Shown here one piece after another: positions 1 through 7,915 of a stretch of DNA of 43,977 bases. The first letter of the stretch is position 1; each line of letters begins with the position of its first letter. The notes under the pieces are model-generated. The model was given only the letters and a program-made list of their open reading frames with translations. It was not told the DNA's origin and ran no database searches. Made by a program: the position numbers and the translations under genes. Source of the DNA: Opitutus sp. GAS368 (GTDB lineage: Bacteria > Verrucomicrobiota > Verrucomicrobiia > Opitutales > Opitutaceae); NCBI GenBank assembly GCA_945859965.1, contig CAMAPG010000003.1, positions 1-43,977 of the forward strand, read 5' to 3'.

Positions 1-1217
1 CCGGCCGCCATGAAGCTCCGCGAGACGGCGGCTGATGACCAGACCGAGACCGGTGCCGCCATAACGGCGCGTGGTGGAGGCGTCGGCTTGGGTGAAACTT
101 TGGAAAAGGCGGATGATCTGCTCGGCCGACAGCCCGATGCCAGTATCACTTACGCTAAAATGAATCTCATGGCGTCCGTCCGCCCGGGGGATCGCATTGG
201 CCCGCACGATCACGCTGCCATGTTCAGTGAACTTCACCGCGTTTGAAAGCAGATTGGCAAGAATTTGTCGGACCCGGGTGATGTCGCCGACCACGGCGAC
301 TGGGGTACCCGGTGCGATCTCGACCCGGATGGGCAGCTCTTTTTCTGCGGCCCGCGCGGCGAGGAGATCGACCGCGCCGGTGATGCAGTGCGCCAGGTCG
401 AACGGGACATGTTCCAGGCTGATCTTGCCCGACTCCATTTTCGAAAAATCGAGAATGTCGTTGATGACCGTCAGGAGAAGTTCACCGCTCGTGCGGATGA
501 TATCGACGCTCTCGCGCTGCTCCTCGTTGAGCGGGGTGGCCGCGAGCAGGGTGGTAATGCCGATGACCGCGTTCATCGGCGTCCGGATCTCGTGGCTCAT
601 CGCGGCGAGAAATTCGCTTTTCACCCGCGCGGCCGCCTCGGCCTCGATCCGTGCTTCGCGCAATTCCTTCTGGGTGGCTTCGAGCTGGACGATATTGTTG
701 CGCTGGACCGTGGCCAGGCGGCGGAGCTCGAAAGCGGTGACCACATGCCGGCGCAGTACCCGGAGCCCCCGCAATTGGTCGGGGTCAACTGGCGCGGCTT
801 GCGGTCAATCACGCAGAGAGAACCGAGTCTCCAGCCATCGTGCGAAATCAGCGGGATTCCGGCGTAGAAACGGATATGGGGTTCGCCGGTGACATTGGCG
901 TATTGGGCGAAGCGCGGATCGGCCCGGGCGTCGGGCACGACAAAAATATCGTCCTGCTCGCTGCAGATCGCGTGGGCGCAAAAAGAGATGTCGCGCGGTC
1001 CTTCCCGGTCCTCCAGTCCCACTCGCGCCTTGAACCACTGCCGGGTTTGATCGATGAGCGTGATCGTCGCTATCGGGGTGTTGCAGATCTGCGCGGCGAG
1101 CTGAACCAAGTCATCATATTCCTCTTCCGGCGGCGTGTCCAAGACCTGGTAGCTGTGCAAGGCTGCGAGCCGCCCGGCCTCATTGGAGGGGATTGGATAG
1201 GGGAGGCTCAGAGCCAT
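1..1217 (-). pseudogene. GAF-HisKA-HATPase sensor histidine kinase, frameshifted and cut by the window edge
   Basis: The 5' part (ORF 621-1217) encodes a GAF sensory domain of about 140 residues, with LAALHSYQVLDTPPEEEYDD and SFCAHAICSEQDD as recognisable parts. Just after RQLTP the frame changes. Reading one frame over from position 780 gives [13 protein letters not shown], a coiled linker, then a complete kinase core: H-box [11 protein letters not shown]-box [11 protein letters not shown]1 DTGIGLS, F-box [10 protein letters not shown] and G2 GGTGLGL. It stays open to base 1. Restoring one C in the CCCC run at 781-784 rejoins the two halves, so this is either a recent null mutation, a phase-variable site or a homopolymer sequencing error. 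Downstream domains (for example a receiver) would lie outside the window. It follows the M48 gene by 59 bp on the same strand and is probably in the same transcript. The ligand of the GAF domain and the output are unknown. Confidence 0.85.
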
Positions 1218-1276
1218 GCGCCTACATGCAATCGACTGTCGGTGGCGTCAATAACGGGCCAGACGTTTGTCGCGCC

Positions 1277-3259
1277 CTAGGCAGCCGGCAGCGGCATGGG
1301 CACGTCCAGCGTGGCGGCAACGGCGCGGAGCAACTCGGCTTCGGCAACGAGAAGCACACCGTCCGCGCTGACCACATGGGCTGCGGCCACCAGCAAACGC
1401 TGTTTGATCGGGCCGCTGCTGGTGGCGAGCTTGTCCAGGGCGGCATCCAGTTGCGGCAGGTCACAGGCCCCGGGGGACAGGAGGGGGATTTTTCCTTCCA
1501 GCAATTTGAGCTGGGCGGCGCCGGCGGAAAAATTCCGCGCCGGATCCTGCCCGGCGTGATGCGCGAGCGCGGAAAGCACGATGGCGATCTCGCCAGCCAC
1601 CGCGTTGAAGGAATAGATCTGGACCACCGTTGCGCCCGGGGCGCGGCCGACGGCCAGCGTGCGCAGGATGATTTTCTGCAGGGCGAATTCAAACGTGGAT
1701 ACATGGCCGTCGATGTGTACCAGTTCATCGAGCGTGGAGAAAAAGGGCTCCAGTGCGGCGGGAGGAAGATTGCGCAACGCGGGTTGGGCCAGCTGGAGCA
1801 GCGGCAGCTTATGAGCGGGTTTGAGTTCCTGCAGGGCCGGCGCCAGGGCGGCGAGGAGGCGCGCGGCGGCATCGCCCGACCGGCTGGCGATGAGTTCGGT
1901 CTGCTGCCGCCGGGTTTCGGGTTCGAGCTCAAGCAGGAGACCGTAAAGGAGCACCGGCGCCTCGTGCGGCGAACGGGCCGCGGTCAGGAGGCGCGGGGGC
2001 ACGGAGGCGAGCAGCGATCCAGCATTAGCCAGTTGCTCGGTCGTCAGGGTGCCGGCGGTGGCCATGACCGTCCCGGCCGCGGGCGCGAAGGGGGCCTTTA
2101 GGTCCGGGCTCGGGCGATTGGAACGACCGGCATCCTGCCCGGAAACAGCCCGGGCAGGGGCCAGTCCGGCGCTGACAAAGGATTCGCGGGTCACATCGAC
2201 CACTTGCGGAGGTTCGATGAACGTGCCGTCGAACTGCGGATCGATCGCGCGGATGCGTTCGGGCAGGGGAGGGTGGGTCGCCCACAGGCCGCCGAACATT
2301 GAGCGAAAACCCTGCGCAAAAAAGAAATGCCCGATCGCGGTGCCCTTCGTTGCCTGGATCGAGGAACCCAGAGCATAGCCGCCGATTTTTCTCAGGGCAC
2401 CGGTCAGGCCTTCGGGATTGCGCGTGAATTGCACAGACGAGGCGTCCGCGAGGAATTCCCGCTGGCGGGACACCGCGGCCTGGATCAGGCGGCCAAAGAA
2501 ATAGCCGACGTAGCCGACAAGCACCAGCGCGAGGCCGCTGACGACCACGAGGGCCACGCCGCCGCCCGAGTTTTTCCCGCGCGGCCGCGAAAAGCGGAGG
2601 CTGTTGAGAATGCCGCGGCCGAGCAGCCCGAGCACGAGGATGCCGAACAGGATCGCGGAGAGCTTCACATTGAGCCGCATGTCCCCGTTGAGGATGTGGC
2701 TGAACTCGTGCCCGATCACGCCCTGCAGTTCGTCGCGCGTGAGCTTCTCCAGCGTGCCGCGCGTGACCGCCACCACGGCGTCGCTGGTGGTGAGCCCGGC
2801 GGCGAATGCGTTGATCCCCGGCTCGTCGTCGAGCACGTACACGGTTGGCATGCCCACGCCCGAGGCGATGGCCATTTCCTCCACCACGTTCAACAGGCGG
2901 CGTTCCTGCAGGTCGGTGGTGTGCGACTCGATCCGGCGGCCGCCCACACTTTCGGCGACCGCGCCTCCGCCGGTGCGGAACTGCGTCCACTTATAGAACG
3001 AGGCCAGACCGACGACGGCCAGGGTGAGGACGGAAACCGTCGCGAAAACCTGGGGTTGCCACAAGGGCCGCTCGCCGGCGAATGCAGTGCTCTCCGTTTC
3101 ATAACCGCGATAGCGCGGGTTCCGGTCGGGCGCCTGGCCGAGCACAAAAATCGCGGCGAAATAGCCGGCGAGAATCGTGCCGCCGACCGCGAACGCAAAG
3201 AGCACGACAAGACGGCGGGTCCGCTGCTTGGCGCGTTCCTGGGCCTCGAAGAAGTCCAT
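1277..3259 (-). CDS. M48 family membrane metallopeptidase with TerB-like C-terminal tail
   Basis: A 660-residue HtpX/Ste24-type zinc endopeptidase. The catalytic HEFSH motif is at about 184-188 and the third zinc ligand is Glu268 in REFLADA. There are two N-terminal membrane spans (about 17-40 and 70-88) and two more near 200-220 and 235-258. The approximately 310 residues after the protease domain are Ala/Leu-rich and helical, ending in a TerB-like stretch (AAHVVSADGVLLVAEAELL). The ORF track starts 22 codons earlier, but ATG 3259 is preferred: it has AGGAG 10 bases upstream, and the following MDFFEAQERAKQ leads straight into the first span. The family degrades misfolded membrane proteins. 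It sits 104 bp downstream of lemA, a pairing common in bacteria. Substrate unknown. Confidence 0.9.
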   Translation of the reverse strand: MDFFEAQERAKQRTRRLVVLFAFAVGGTILAGYFAAIFVLGQAPDRNPRYRGYETESTAFAGERPLWQPQVFATVSVLTLAVVGLASFYKWTQFRTGGGAVAESVGGRRIESHTTDLQERRLLNVVEEMAIASGVGMPTVYVLDDEPGINAFAAGLTTSDAVVAVTRGTLEKLTRDELQGVIGHEFSHILNGDMRLNVKLSAILFGILVLGLLGRGILNSLRFSRPRGKNSGGGVALVVVSGLALVLVGYVGYFFGRLIQAAVSRQREFLADASSVQFTRNPEGLTGALRKIGGYALGSSIQATKGTAIGHFFFAQGFRSMFGGLWATHPPLPERIRAIDPQFDGTFIEPPQVVDVTRESFVSAGLAPARAVSGQDAGRSNRPSPDLKAPFAPAAGTVMATAGTLTTEQLANAGSLLASVPPRLLTAARSPHEAPVLLYGLLLELEPETRRQQTELIASRSGDAAARLLAALAPALQELKPAHKLPLLQLAQPALRNLPPAALEPFFSTLDELVHIDGHVSTFEFALQKIILRTLAVGRAPGATVVQIYSFNAVAGEIAIVLSALAHHAGQDPARNFSAGAAQLKLLEGKIPLLSPGACDLPQLDAALDKLATSSGPIKQRLLVAAAHVVSADGVLLVAEAELLRAVAATLDVPMPLPAA

Positions 3260-3272
3260 GGTGGTCGTACTC

Positions 3273-3355
3273 CTGTCATTCTGACGCAGCGCAGAATCCA
3301 GTGCGACTCTGCCGCGCGAATTCAACCGGATTCTTAGCCGGGCTCAGAATGACAG
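3273..3355. repeat. REP-like inverted repeat between lemA and the M48 gene
   Basis: The left arm CTGTCATTCTGACGCAGCGC and following AGAATCC is matched by a right arm reading GGATTCTTAGCCGGGCTCAG and AATGACAG. The arms are about 27 bases each with imperfect centres, separated by about 28 bases. The outer 12 bases (CTGTCATTCTGA) and the inner AGAATCC pair perfectly. It lies wholly in the lemA-M48 gap, and its left arm abuts the M48 ribosome binding site. The form fits a dispersed palindromic repeat that could act as an mRNA stabiliser or partial terminator in the operon. Confidence 0.75.
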
Positions 3356-3363
3356 TCTTGGCT

Positions 3364-3966
3364 TCAGCTGAACTGGACCTTCGGTGCGGCGCGTTCGGCC
3401 GCATCGTCGATCTGGAACAGCTGGGCCTCGGTGAAGCCAAACATCCCGGCGAAAATCACGTTGGGAAACGTCTCCCGCGTGGTGTTGTAAGTCATGACAC
3501 TGTCGTTGTAGGCCTGCCGCGCGAAGGAGATCTTGTTTTCGGTCGTGGTCAGCTCCTCGGTGAGCTGCATCATGTTCTGATTGGCCTTCAGGTCCGGGTA
3601 TTGTTCGGACACGACCATCAGCCGGCCCAGTGCACCGGTCAGGCCGGTTTCGGCGGACAACAGGTTTTTGACGGCCCCGGCGTCGGCGGGATTGGCGGCG
3701 GCGGTTTGGGAAGCGGCGAGGGCGATGTTGCGGGCCTTGATCACGGCCTCGAGCGTCTCGCGTTCGTGCTTCAGGTAGCCCTTGGCGGTTTCGACGAGAT
3801 TGGGAATCAGGTCATAACGGCGCTTCAGCTGCACATCGATCTGGGCAAACGCGTTTTTGAAGCGATTGCGCAGGCCGACGAGCGCGTTGTAGATCCCCAC
3901 AATCCAGAAGGCGAGGATGACAAAAACCAGCAGCAGGACTCCGAGAACGATCAAGATGGGACTCAT
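3364..3966 (-). CDS. lemA: LemA family protein
   Basis: A 200-residue LemA protein: one N-terminal membrane span (about 4-25, PILIVLGVLLLVFVILAFW) with a short outside N-terminus, followed by the diagnostic helical core IYNALVGLRNRFKNAFAQID, then KRRYDLIPNLVETAKGY. Length is normal for the family. LemA proteins are membrane-anchored helical bundles of uncertain biochemical role, very often encoded beside M48 or TPM-domain genes, as here. The start at 3966 places the span at the usual position. No clear Shine-Dalgarno precedes it. It is divergent from the TPR gene, with a 119-bp shared upstream gap in which I see no convincing -35/-10 pair. Confidence 0.92.
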   Translation of the reverse strand: MSPILIVLGVLLLVFVILAFWIVGIYNALVGLRNRFKNAFAQIDVQLKRRYDLIPNLVETAKGYLKHERETLEAVIKARNIALAASQTAAANPADAGAVKNLLSAETGLTGALGRLMVVSEQYPDLKANQNMMQLTEELTTTENKISFARQAYNDSVMTYNTTRETFPNVIFAGMFGFTEAQLFQIDDAAERAAPKVQFS

Positions 3967-4085
3967 GGTAAGGATTGGTTCGTTGAGCCGCTGAATGTGA
4001 ACACGGAAACGATGGGCGCGAGACGGAACTCTTTACAACGCGATTGATTGTTTCCAGCGGTCGAACCAACGTAAGGCCGCTCGCA

Positions 4086-6737
4086 ATGGTTTCAAAAATT
4101 TTCGTTTTCCCGCTGCTGCTGGTCTCACTCATGCCGTTGCTGGCCCAGGAGCCGCTCAGCCCGCCGGGACCCTTCGTGACGGCCAAGGAGCTGATGCCGC
4201 CGGCCGGAAACTGGCTGGAGCGCCTCAACGCCGCCCGGAGCGCACAAGATGCGGGCCTGCCGTCCATTGCCGTGGGGCTCTATCGCGAAGTGCTGGCGGC
4301 GCCACCTGGCGCGGGCGGAGATCGCACCCAAATCACCCTGGCGCTGGTTTCCGCGCTGCTGGATGATGGAGATGTTGCCGGTGCCGGGCAAGTGCTGCAG
4401 GGTTTTGTCGGGCTGCGGGGCAGCGCCTGGCATTTGCGCGCTGGTTTGATTGCGGCGCATCTGAAGAAAATGGAAGAGGCCAAGGCGGAGCTGTTGGCGG
4501 TGCGACGCGAGGATCTCGCTCCCCAAGATGCGGGCTGGCTGTCCTTCCTGCAGGGCATGGTCGCCGACGCGGCGGGTGAAATCACCAAAGCCCGCGACGC
4601 GTATGTGCGGGCGGAAGGCGAAGCGGTGTCCTCCCTGCAACGCGCGCGCTTTTTGCTCGCGCGGGAGTATGTGCAGTTGCGGCTGGGTTCCTTCTCGGCG
4701 GCGGACGTGGATTCGGCCCGCAAGAACGCGGAAAAATTCCAGGGGCAAAAAATCGGCTACACTTTTTCCCGGCAATACGCGGTGGTGCTCGACGCCACGG
4801 GCCGGCGGAGCGAGGCGGTCGCCGCGTTGCAGCGGCAGCTGTTTGCGCTGCCGGCGGAGGAACGCGGCGTGAACGATGATTTCCGCCTGCTGCTCGGAAT
4901 CATGGCCGGTGCGGGGGAGGACGGCGTGGGCCGCAACGCCCTGAGCCAGTTGCTCGCGCACGGCAGCGATCCGGTGAAGCAACGGATCGCCCTGCAGTTG
5001 CTCGCGAACGCCTCCCTGCGCGGCCCGGCGTCGGCCCGGGCTGATTTCCGGAGAAAACTGGACGGGCTTATTTCGGCTTCGCCGGCCCATCCGATCCTCG
5101 AGGATCTGCTGCTGTTTCGTGCGCAGGTGGCGCTCATCGAAAAAAATTCCGGCAGTTATCTCCAGGCTGAGACGGATGCGAAAACGCTCCTGGAGAAATT
5201 TCCCGGCTCCCAGCTCAAGGCGCACGCCAACGGCATCCTGACGAGCGTGGCGTGGGAACAGCATCGTTATCGCACCGCCGCCGACTATGCCCAGCGGGCG
5301 CGGACCAGCCTCCCGCCCGGCCAGGCGCATGCCGAACTCGGGGTGCTGATCGCCGAGGCCTGGTACCGTTACGGGGATTATCGCAGTGCAGCCGATGCCT
5401 ATGGCGCGGCTCTGGCCGAGCGTCCGGACGGGGTGAAAGCCGGCGTGCTCATGTTTCAACGCGTGCTGGCCGAAATCGAGGCGGCCCGGAGCGATCCTGC
5501 CCAGGAGGCGGAGCGTTTGCTCGCGGTCCAGGGGTTGCTGGACACGCTGGCCCGCGACTCGGGCTTCGATGTCGAAAACCGCTGGCAGGCCGAATGGAAT
5601 TTGGCGCGCGCGTTGCAAGTCGCCCACCAAACCGGTGCGGCGTATGCGCGGGTCAACAAACTGCTGGCGTCGTCGTCCGGCGCAACGAACTTGCCGGAAT
5701 TGAAATTGCGCGTGCGCATGGCCTGGTTGCAGGCGCAATTGTCGCGCGATGCCAAATTGCCGGAGCAAACCCTGAAACTGGCGGAGGCATTGCTCGGCAC
5801 CCTGGGCTCCAATGCGACTGCCGGTCTCGAGGCCGATTTGCGCACGGAGTTGGCGAGCACGACGATCCTGCTGCGGGCGCAGGCGAACTTTGACCTCGGG
5901 CGCGAAGCCGCGGCGATTGACGTGCTGGAAAAACTACGGACGGATTATCCCAACAGTCTCGCGGCCATTTATTCGTTTATTGTGGCAGCCGATTACTACG
6001 GGGAGAAGGACCGGACCGATGAAGCCCAGAAGCTCCTCGCCACCCTGGCGGACAAATTTCCGGACAGCAGCTATGCCCCGCTGGCCCTTTATCAGGCGGC
6101 TTTGCTCGACGAACGCCGGGGCCAGGACACCAATGCGAACAACCGGCTTGAGCAACTCGTCACGCGTTATCCCGCCAGCGATCTCGTGTTCACGGCGAGA
6201 CTCAAGCAGGGCGACTTGTTGCGGAAGCTCAACCGCTTCCCGCTGGCCGAGCAAACCTACGACGACATTATCCGGAAATTTCCGCGGCATCAGGGGGTGC
6301 TGGCGGCCAAACTCGCCTTGGCGGATTGTCACAGCGCGCAAGTGGCCGTGGACCCCGCCCATGCCGACCGGGCGCGCGAACTGTATGAAGGGCTGCTGGC
6401 GTGGCCGGATGCCTCGGTCGACTTGCGGGTGGAAGCGGGCGTCAAGCTGGGTGAAAATTATGTCACCCGCGGCAACCTCATGCGGGCGGAGCAGGTCTGG
6501 TGGAGCGATGTGGTCGACGCGTTTTTACTCAAGCCGGCGAATGCGGCGAAATTGAATGCGACCGGCCGCTTCTGGATGTCGCGGGCATTGTTGCGGCTCG
6601 GCGATCTTCGCGAACAGCAGGCCAAGCTCGAAGAGGCCAAGCAGGCTTGGTCGTTGATTCTGAAAATGACGCTGCCCGGGGAAACCGTGGCGAAATCGAA
6701 GCTGGCCCGTTTCAAGCCGGCGGAGGCCAAACCGTGA
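4086..6737 (+). CDS. Large TPR-repeat protein with signal peptide, first gene of an ExbBD-like operon
   Basis: An 883-residue protein. The ORF track starts at 4044, but ATG 4086 is chosen because MVSKIFVFPLLLVSLMPLLAQ is a clean signal peptide cleaved after Ala-Gln. The rest is tandem helical hairpins of TPR type throughout (for example ALYQAALLDERRGQDTNANN, with repeated A-x-x-x-[FY]P spacing such as KFPGSQLKAHA and KFPDSSYAPLALYQ). This resembles the outer-membrane-lipoprotein-like BamD/YbgF group, but no lipobox cysteine is visible. It therefore likely acts in the periplasm as a scaffold. The exbB-like gene starts 65 bp downstream. A comparable secreted TPR protein (CpoB/YbgF) accompanies Tol-Pal genes in Proteobacteria; whether this one is functionally equivalent is inference. 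Confidence 0.85.
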   Translation: MVSKIFVFPLLLVSLMPLLAQEPLSPPGPFVTAKELMPPAGNWLERLNAARSAQDAGLPSIAVGLYREVLAAPPGAGGDRTQITLALVSALLDDGDVAGAGQVLQGFVGLRGSAWHLRAGLIAAHLKKMEEAKAELLAVRREDLAPQDAGWLSFLQGMVADAAGEITKARDAYVRAEGEAVSSLQRARFLLAREYVQLRLGSFSAADVDSARKNAEKFQGQKIGYTFSRQYAVVLDATGRRSEAVAALQRQLFALPAEERGVNDDFRLLLGIMAGAGEDGVGRNALSQLLAHGSDPVKQRIALQLLANASLRGPASARADFRRKLDGLISASPAHPILEDLLLFRAQVALIEKNSGSYLQAETDAKTLLEKFPGSQLKAHANGILTSVAWEQHRYRTAADYAQRARTSLPPGQAHAELGVLIAEAWYRYGDYRSAADAYGAALAERPDGVKAGVLMFQRVLAEIEAARSDPAQEAERLLAVQGLLDTLARDSGFDVENRWQAEWNLARALQVAHQTGAAYARVNKLLASSSGATNLPELKLRVRMAWLQAQLSRDAKLPEQTLKLAEALLGTLGSNATAGLEADLRTELASTTILLRAQANFDLGREAAAIDVLEKLRTDYPNSLAAIYSFIVAADYYGEKDRTDEAQKLLATLADKFPDSSYAPLALYQAALLDERRGQDTNANNRLEQLVTRYPASDLVFTARLKQGDLLRKLNRFPLAEQTYDDIIRKFPRHQGVLAAKLALADCHSAQVAVDPAHADRARELYEGLLAWPDASVDLRVEAGVKLGENYVTRGNLMRAEQVWWSDVVDAFLLKPANAAKLNATGRFWMSRALLRLGDLREQQAKLEEAKQAWSLILKMTLPGETVAKSKLARFKPAEAKP

Positions 6738-6802
6738 ACCTGGAAGGCGCGCCCCGTTTCGGATTTACCTCCCGGAGTCCCTGAAGTCTAAATTTCCCCG
6801 CA

Positions 6803-7471
6803 ATGTCTGTTCTCAACGTCAGCCTCTTCGCCAAGGGCGGTCCGATGATGGTGGTGGTGCTCATTCTGGGCGTCCTCTGCCTCCTGCTCACGATCGAGCG
6901 CATTCTCTTTTTGCATCGCGGACAGATTCGTTCCACGGCGTTCATCAACGGCATCAAGAACATCCTCGCGAAGCGCCGCATCGTGGAGGCCCTGACCGTG
7001 TGCGAAGAAACGCCCGGTCCGGTCGCGGCAGTGGTGAAGGCGGCGCTGTTGCACGCGGACGATGACGCTGAAAAAATGCGTTTTTATGTGCAGGAAGCGG
7101 CCGTGGTCGAACTGCCTGCCCTGGAACGGCGGTTGGGCTCGATCGCGGCCATTGCACAGGTGGCGCCGCTGGTCGGACTGCTCGGCACGATCCTCGGCCT
7201 GATCACGACCTTTCTGGCGTTTGAAAAGGATTATGCACCGGCCAGCGTGCTGGCGACCGGCATGTGGCAGGCGCTGCTTTGTTTGGCGGCCAGCCTGATG
7301 CTCGCCATTCCGGCCCATCTGGCGCATCATTTTCTGGCCGGCCGCGTGCGGGCGATCGTGCGCGACGTCGAATGGGCGGGGAATGAGATCATGAAGTACC
7401 TGTTGATCGAATATCGGAGCATTCCCTCGGGAGCGGACGAAGCCGAAGCGGTTCCCGAAAAAAAGCCATGA
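6803..7471 (+). CDS. MotA/TolQ/ExbB family protein lacking the proton-path Glu and Thr
   Basis: A 222-residue ExbB/TolQ-type inner-membrane protein with three predicted spans: about 13-36, about 115-140 and about 150-175. The family signature is clear (APLVGLLGTILGL, then LAIPAHLAHHFLAGRV). By alignment to E. coli ExbB, Thr148 is kept (T129 here). The motif normally read as EALLATAIGL is here QALLCLAASL, so Glu176 is Gln156 and Thr181 is Leu161. These are residues of the known proton pathway. The stop codon overlaps the next start (ATGA), so it is translationally coupled to the ExbD-like gene. No strong Shine-Dalgarno is visible. It is likely part of a rotary or force-transmitting inner-membrane complex, but whether it conducts protons is doubtful. 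Confidence 0.9.
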   Translation: MSVLNVSLFAKGGPMMVVVLILGVLCLLLTIERILFLHRGQIRSTAFINGIKNILAKRRIVEALTVCEETPGPVAAVVKAALLHADDDAEKMRFYVQEAAVVELPALERRLGSIAAIAQVAPLVGLLGTILGLITTFLAFEKDYAPASVLATGMWQALLCLAASLMLAIPAHLAHHFLAGRVRAIVRDVEWAGNEIMKYLLIEYRSIPSGADEAEAVPEKKP

Positions 7472-7914
7472 TCACGCGCCCGCTCGACCTCGCCTCGAAA
7501 TTGCGGCCGGAGCCCCGGAATTTCGATTTTCTGTTTCTGGTGAATGGCGGGCTGATCGTGCTTTTCTTCACGTTGTTCGGCTCGCCCTTCGTGCTCGCTC
7601 CGGGTTTGGGGATGAATTTCAAGATGCCGGAAATGCGTGGGGCGGGGCAGGGGGCTGTCGCGACCACCGATGTGATCAGCATCAAGCAGGGAGGGGTCAT
7701 TGTCACCGAAAGCGGGAATATCACCCTGCCCCAGTTGCGCGACTGGCTGAAGGTGCGGGCGAAGGCTTCAAAGCATCCTCTATTATTGGTCCGGGCGCAC
7801 GCGCAGATGCCGTTGGAAGACATCGCGGAAATCCAGGCTGCCGCCAAAGAGGCGGGTTATGCCGGTATCGTCCTCGGTGCCGAAGAACCTTCAGCGGTAC
7901 GGGGAGGACGGTAG
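7468..7914 (+). CDS. ExbD/TolR-like protein with Asn in place of the transmembrane Asp
   Basis: A 148-residue ExbD/TolR-type protein: short cytoplasmic N-terminus, one span (about 21-42), then a periplasmic domain with the family pattern of a GL-x-x-x-x-x-P segment (GLGMNFKMPEM) and a C-terminal alternating fold ending IVLGAEEP. Aligning backwards from the segment after the span puts Asn26 (FLVNGGLIVLFF) where the family has the essential Asp (E. coli ExbD Asp25, IDVMLVLLIIFM). An Asp occurs six residues earlier (Asp20) at the membrane edge. The start overlaps the exbB-like stop by four bases. The loss of the Asp matches the changes in the ExbB-like partner. Confidence 0.87.
   Translation: MITRPLDLASKLRPEPRNFDFLFLVNGGLIVLFFTLFGSPFVLAPGLGMNFKMPEMRGAGQGAVATTDVISIKQGGVIVTESGNITLPQLRDWLKVRAKASKHPLLLVRAHAQMPLEDIAEIQAAAKEAGYAGIVLGAEEPSAVRGGR
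7901..7907 (+). promoter_or_regulatory. Strong ribosome binding site that fixes the GTG start of the TonB-like gene
   Basis: GGGGAGG lies 8 bases before GTG 7916 and within the last codons of the exbD-like gene, whose TAG is at 7912-7914. This supports initiation at GTG 7916 rather than at the ORF-track start 7859, and indicates translational coupling. Confidence 0.75.
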
Positions 7915-7915
7915 C

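Noticed and set aside
1193-2101. 302-residue plus-strand ORF over the M48 gene
   Set aside because: Antisense shadow; the HEFSH protease frame is on the other strand.
4125-5768. 547-residue minus-strand ORF opposite the TPR gene
   Set aside because: The plus-strand frame has a signal peptide and TPR repeats; the minus product is low-complexity with no domain.
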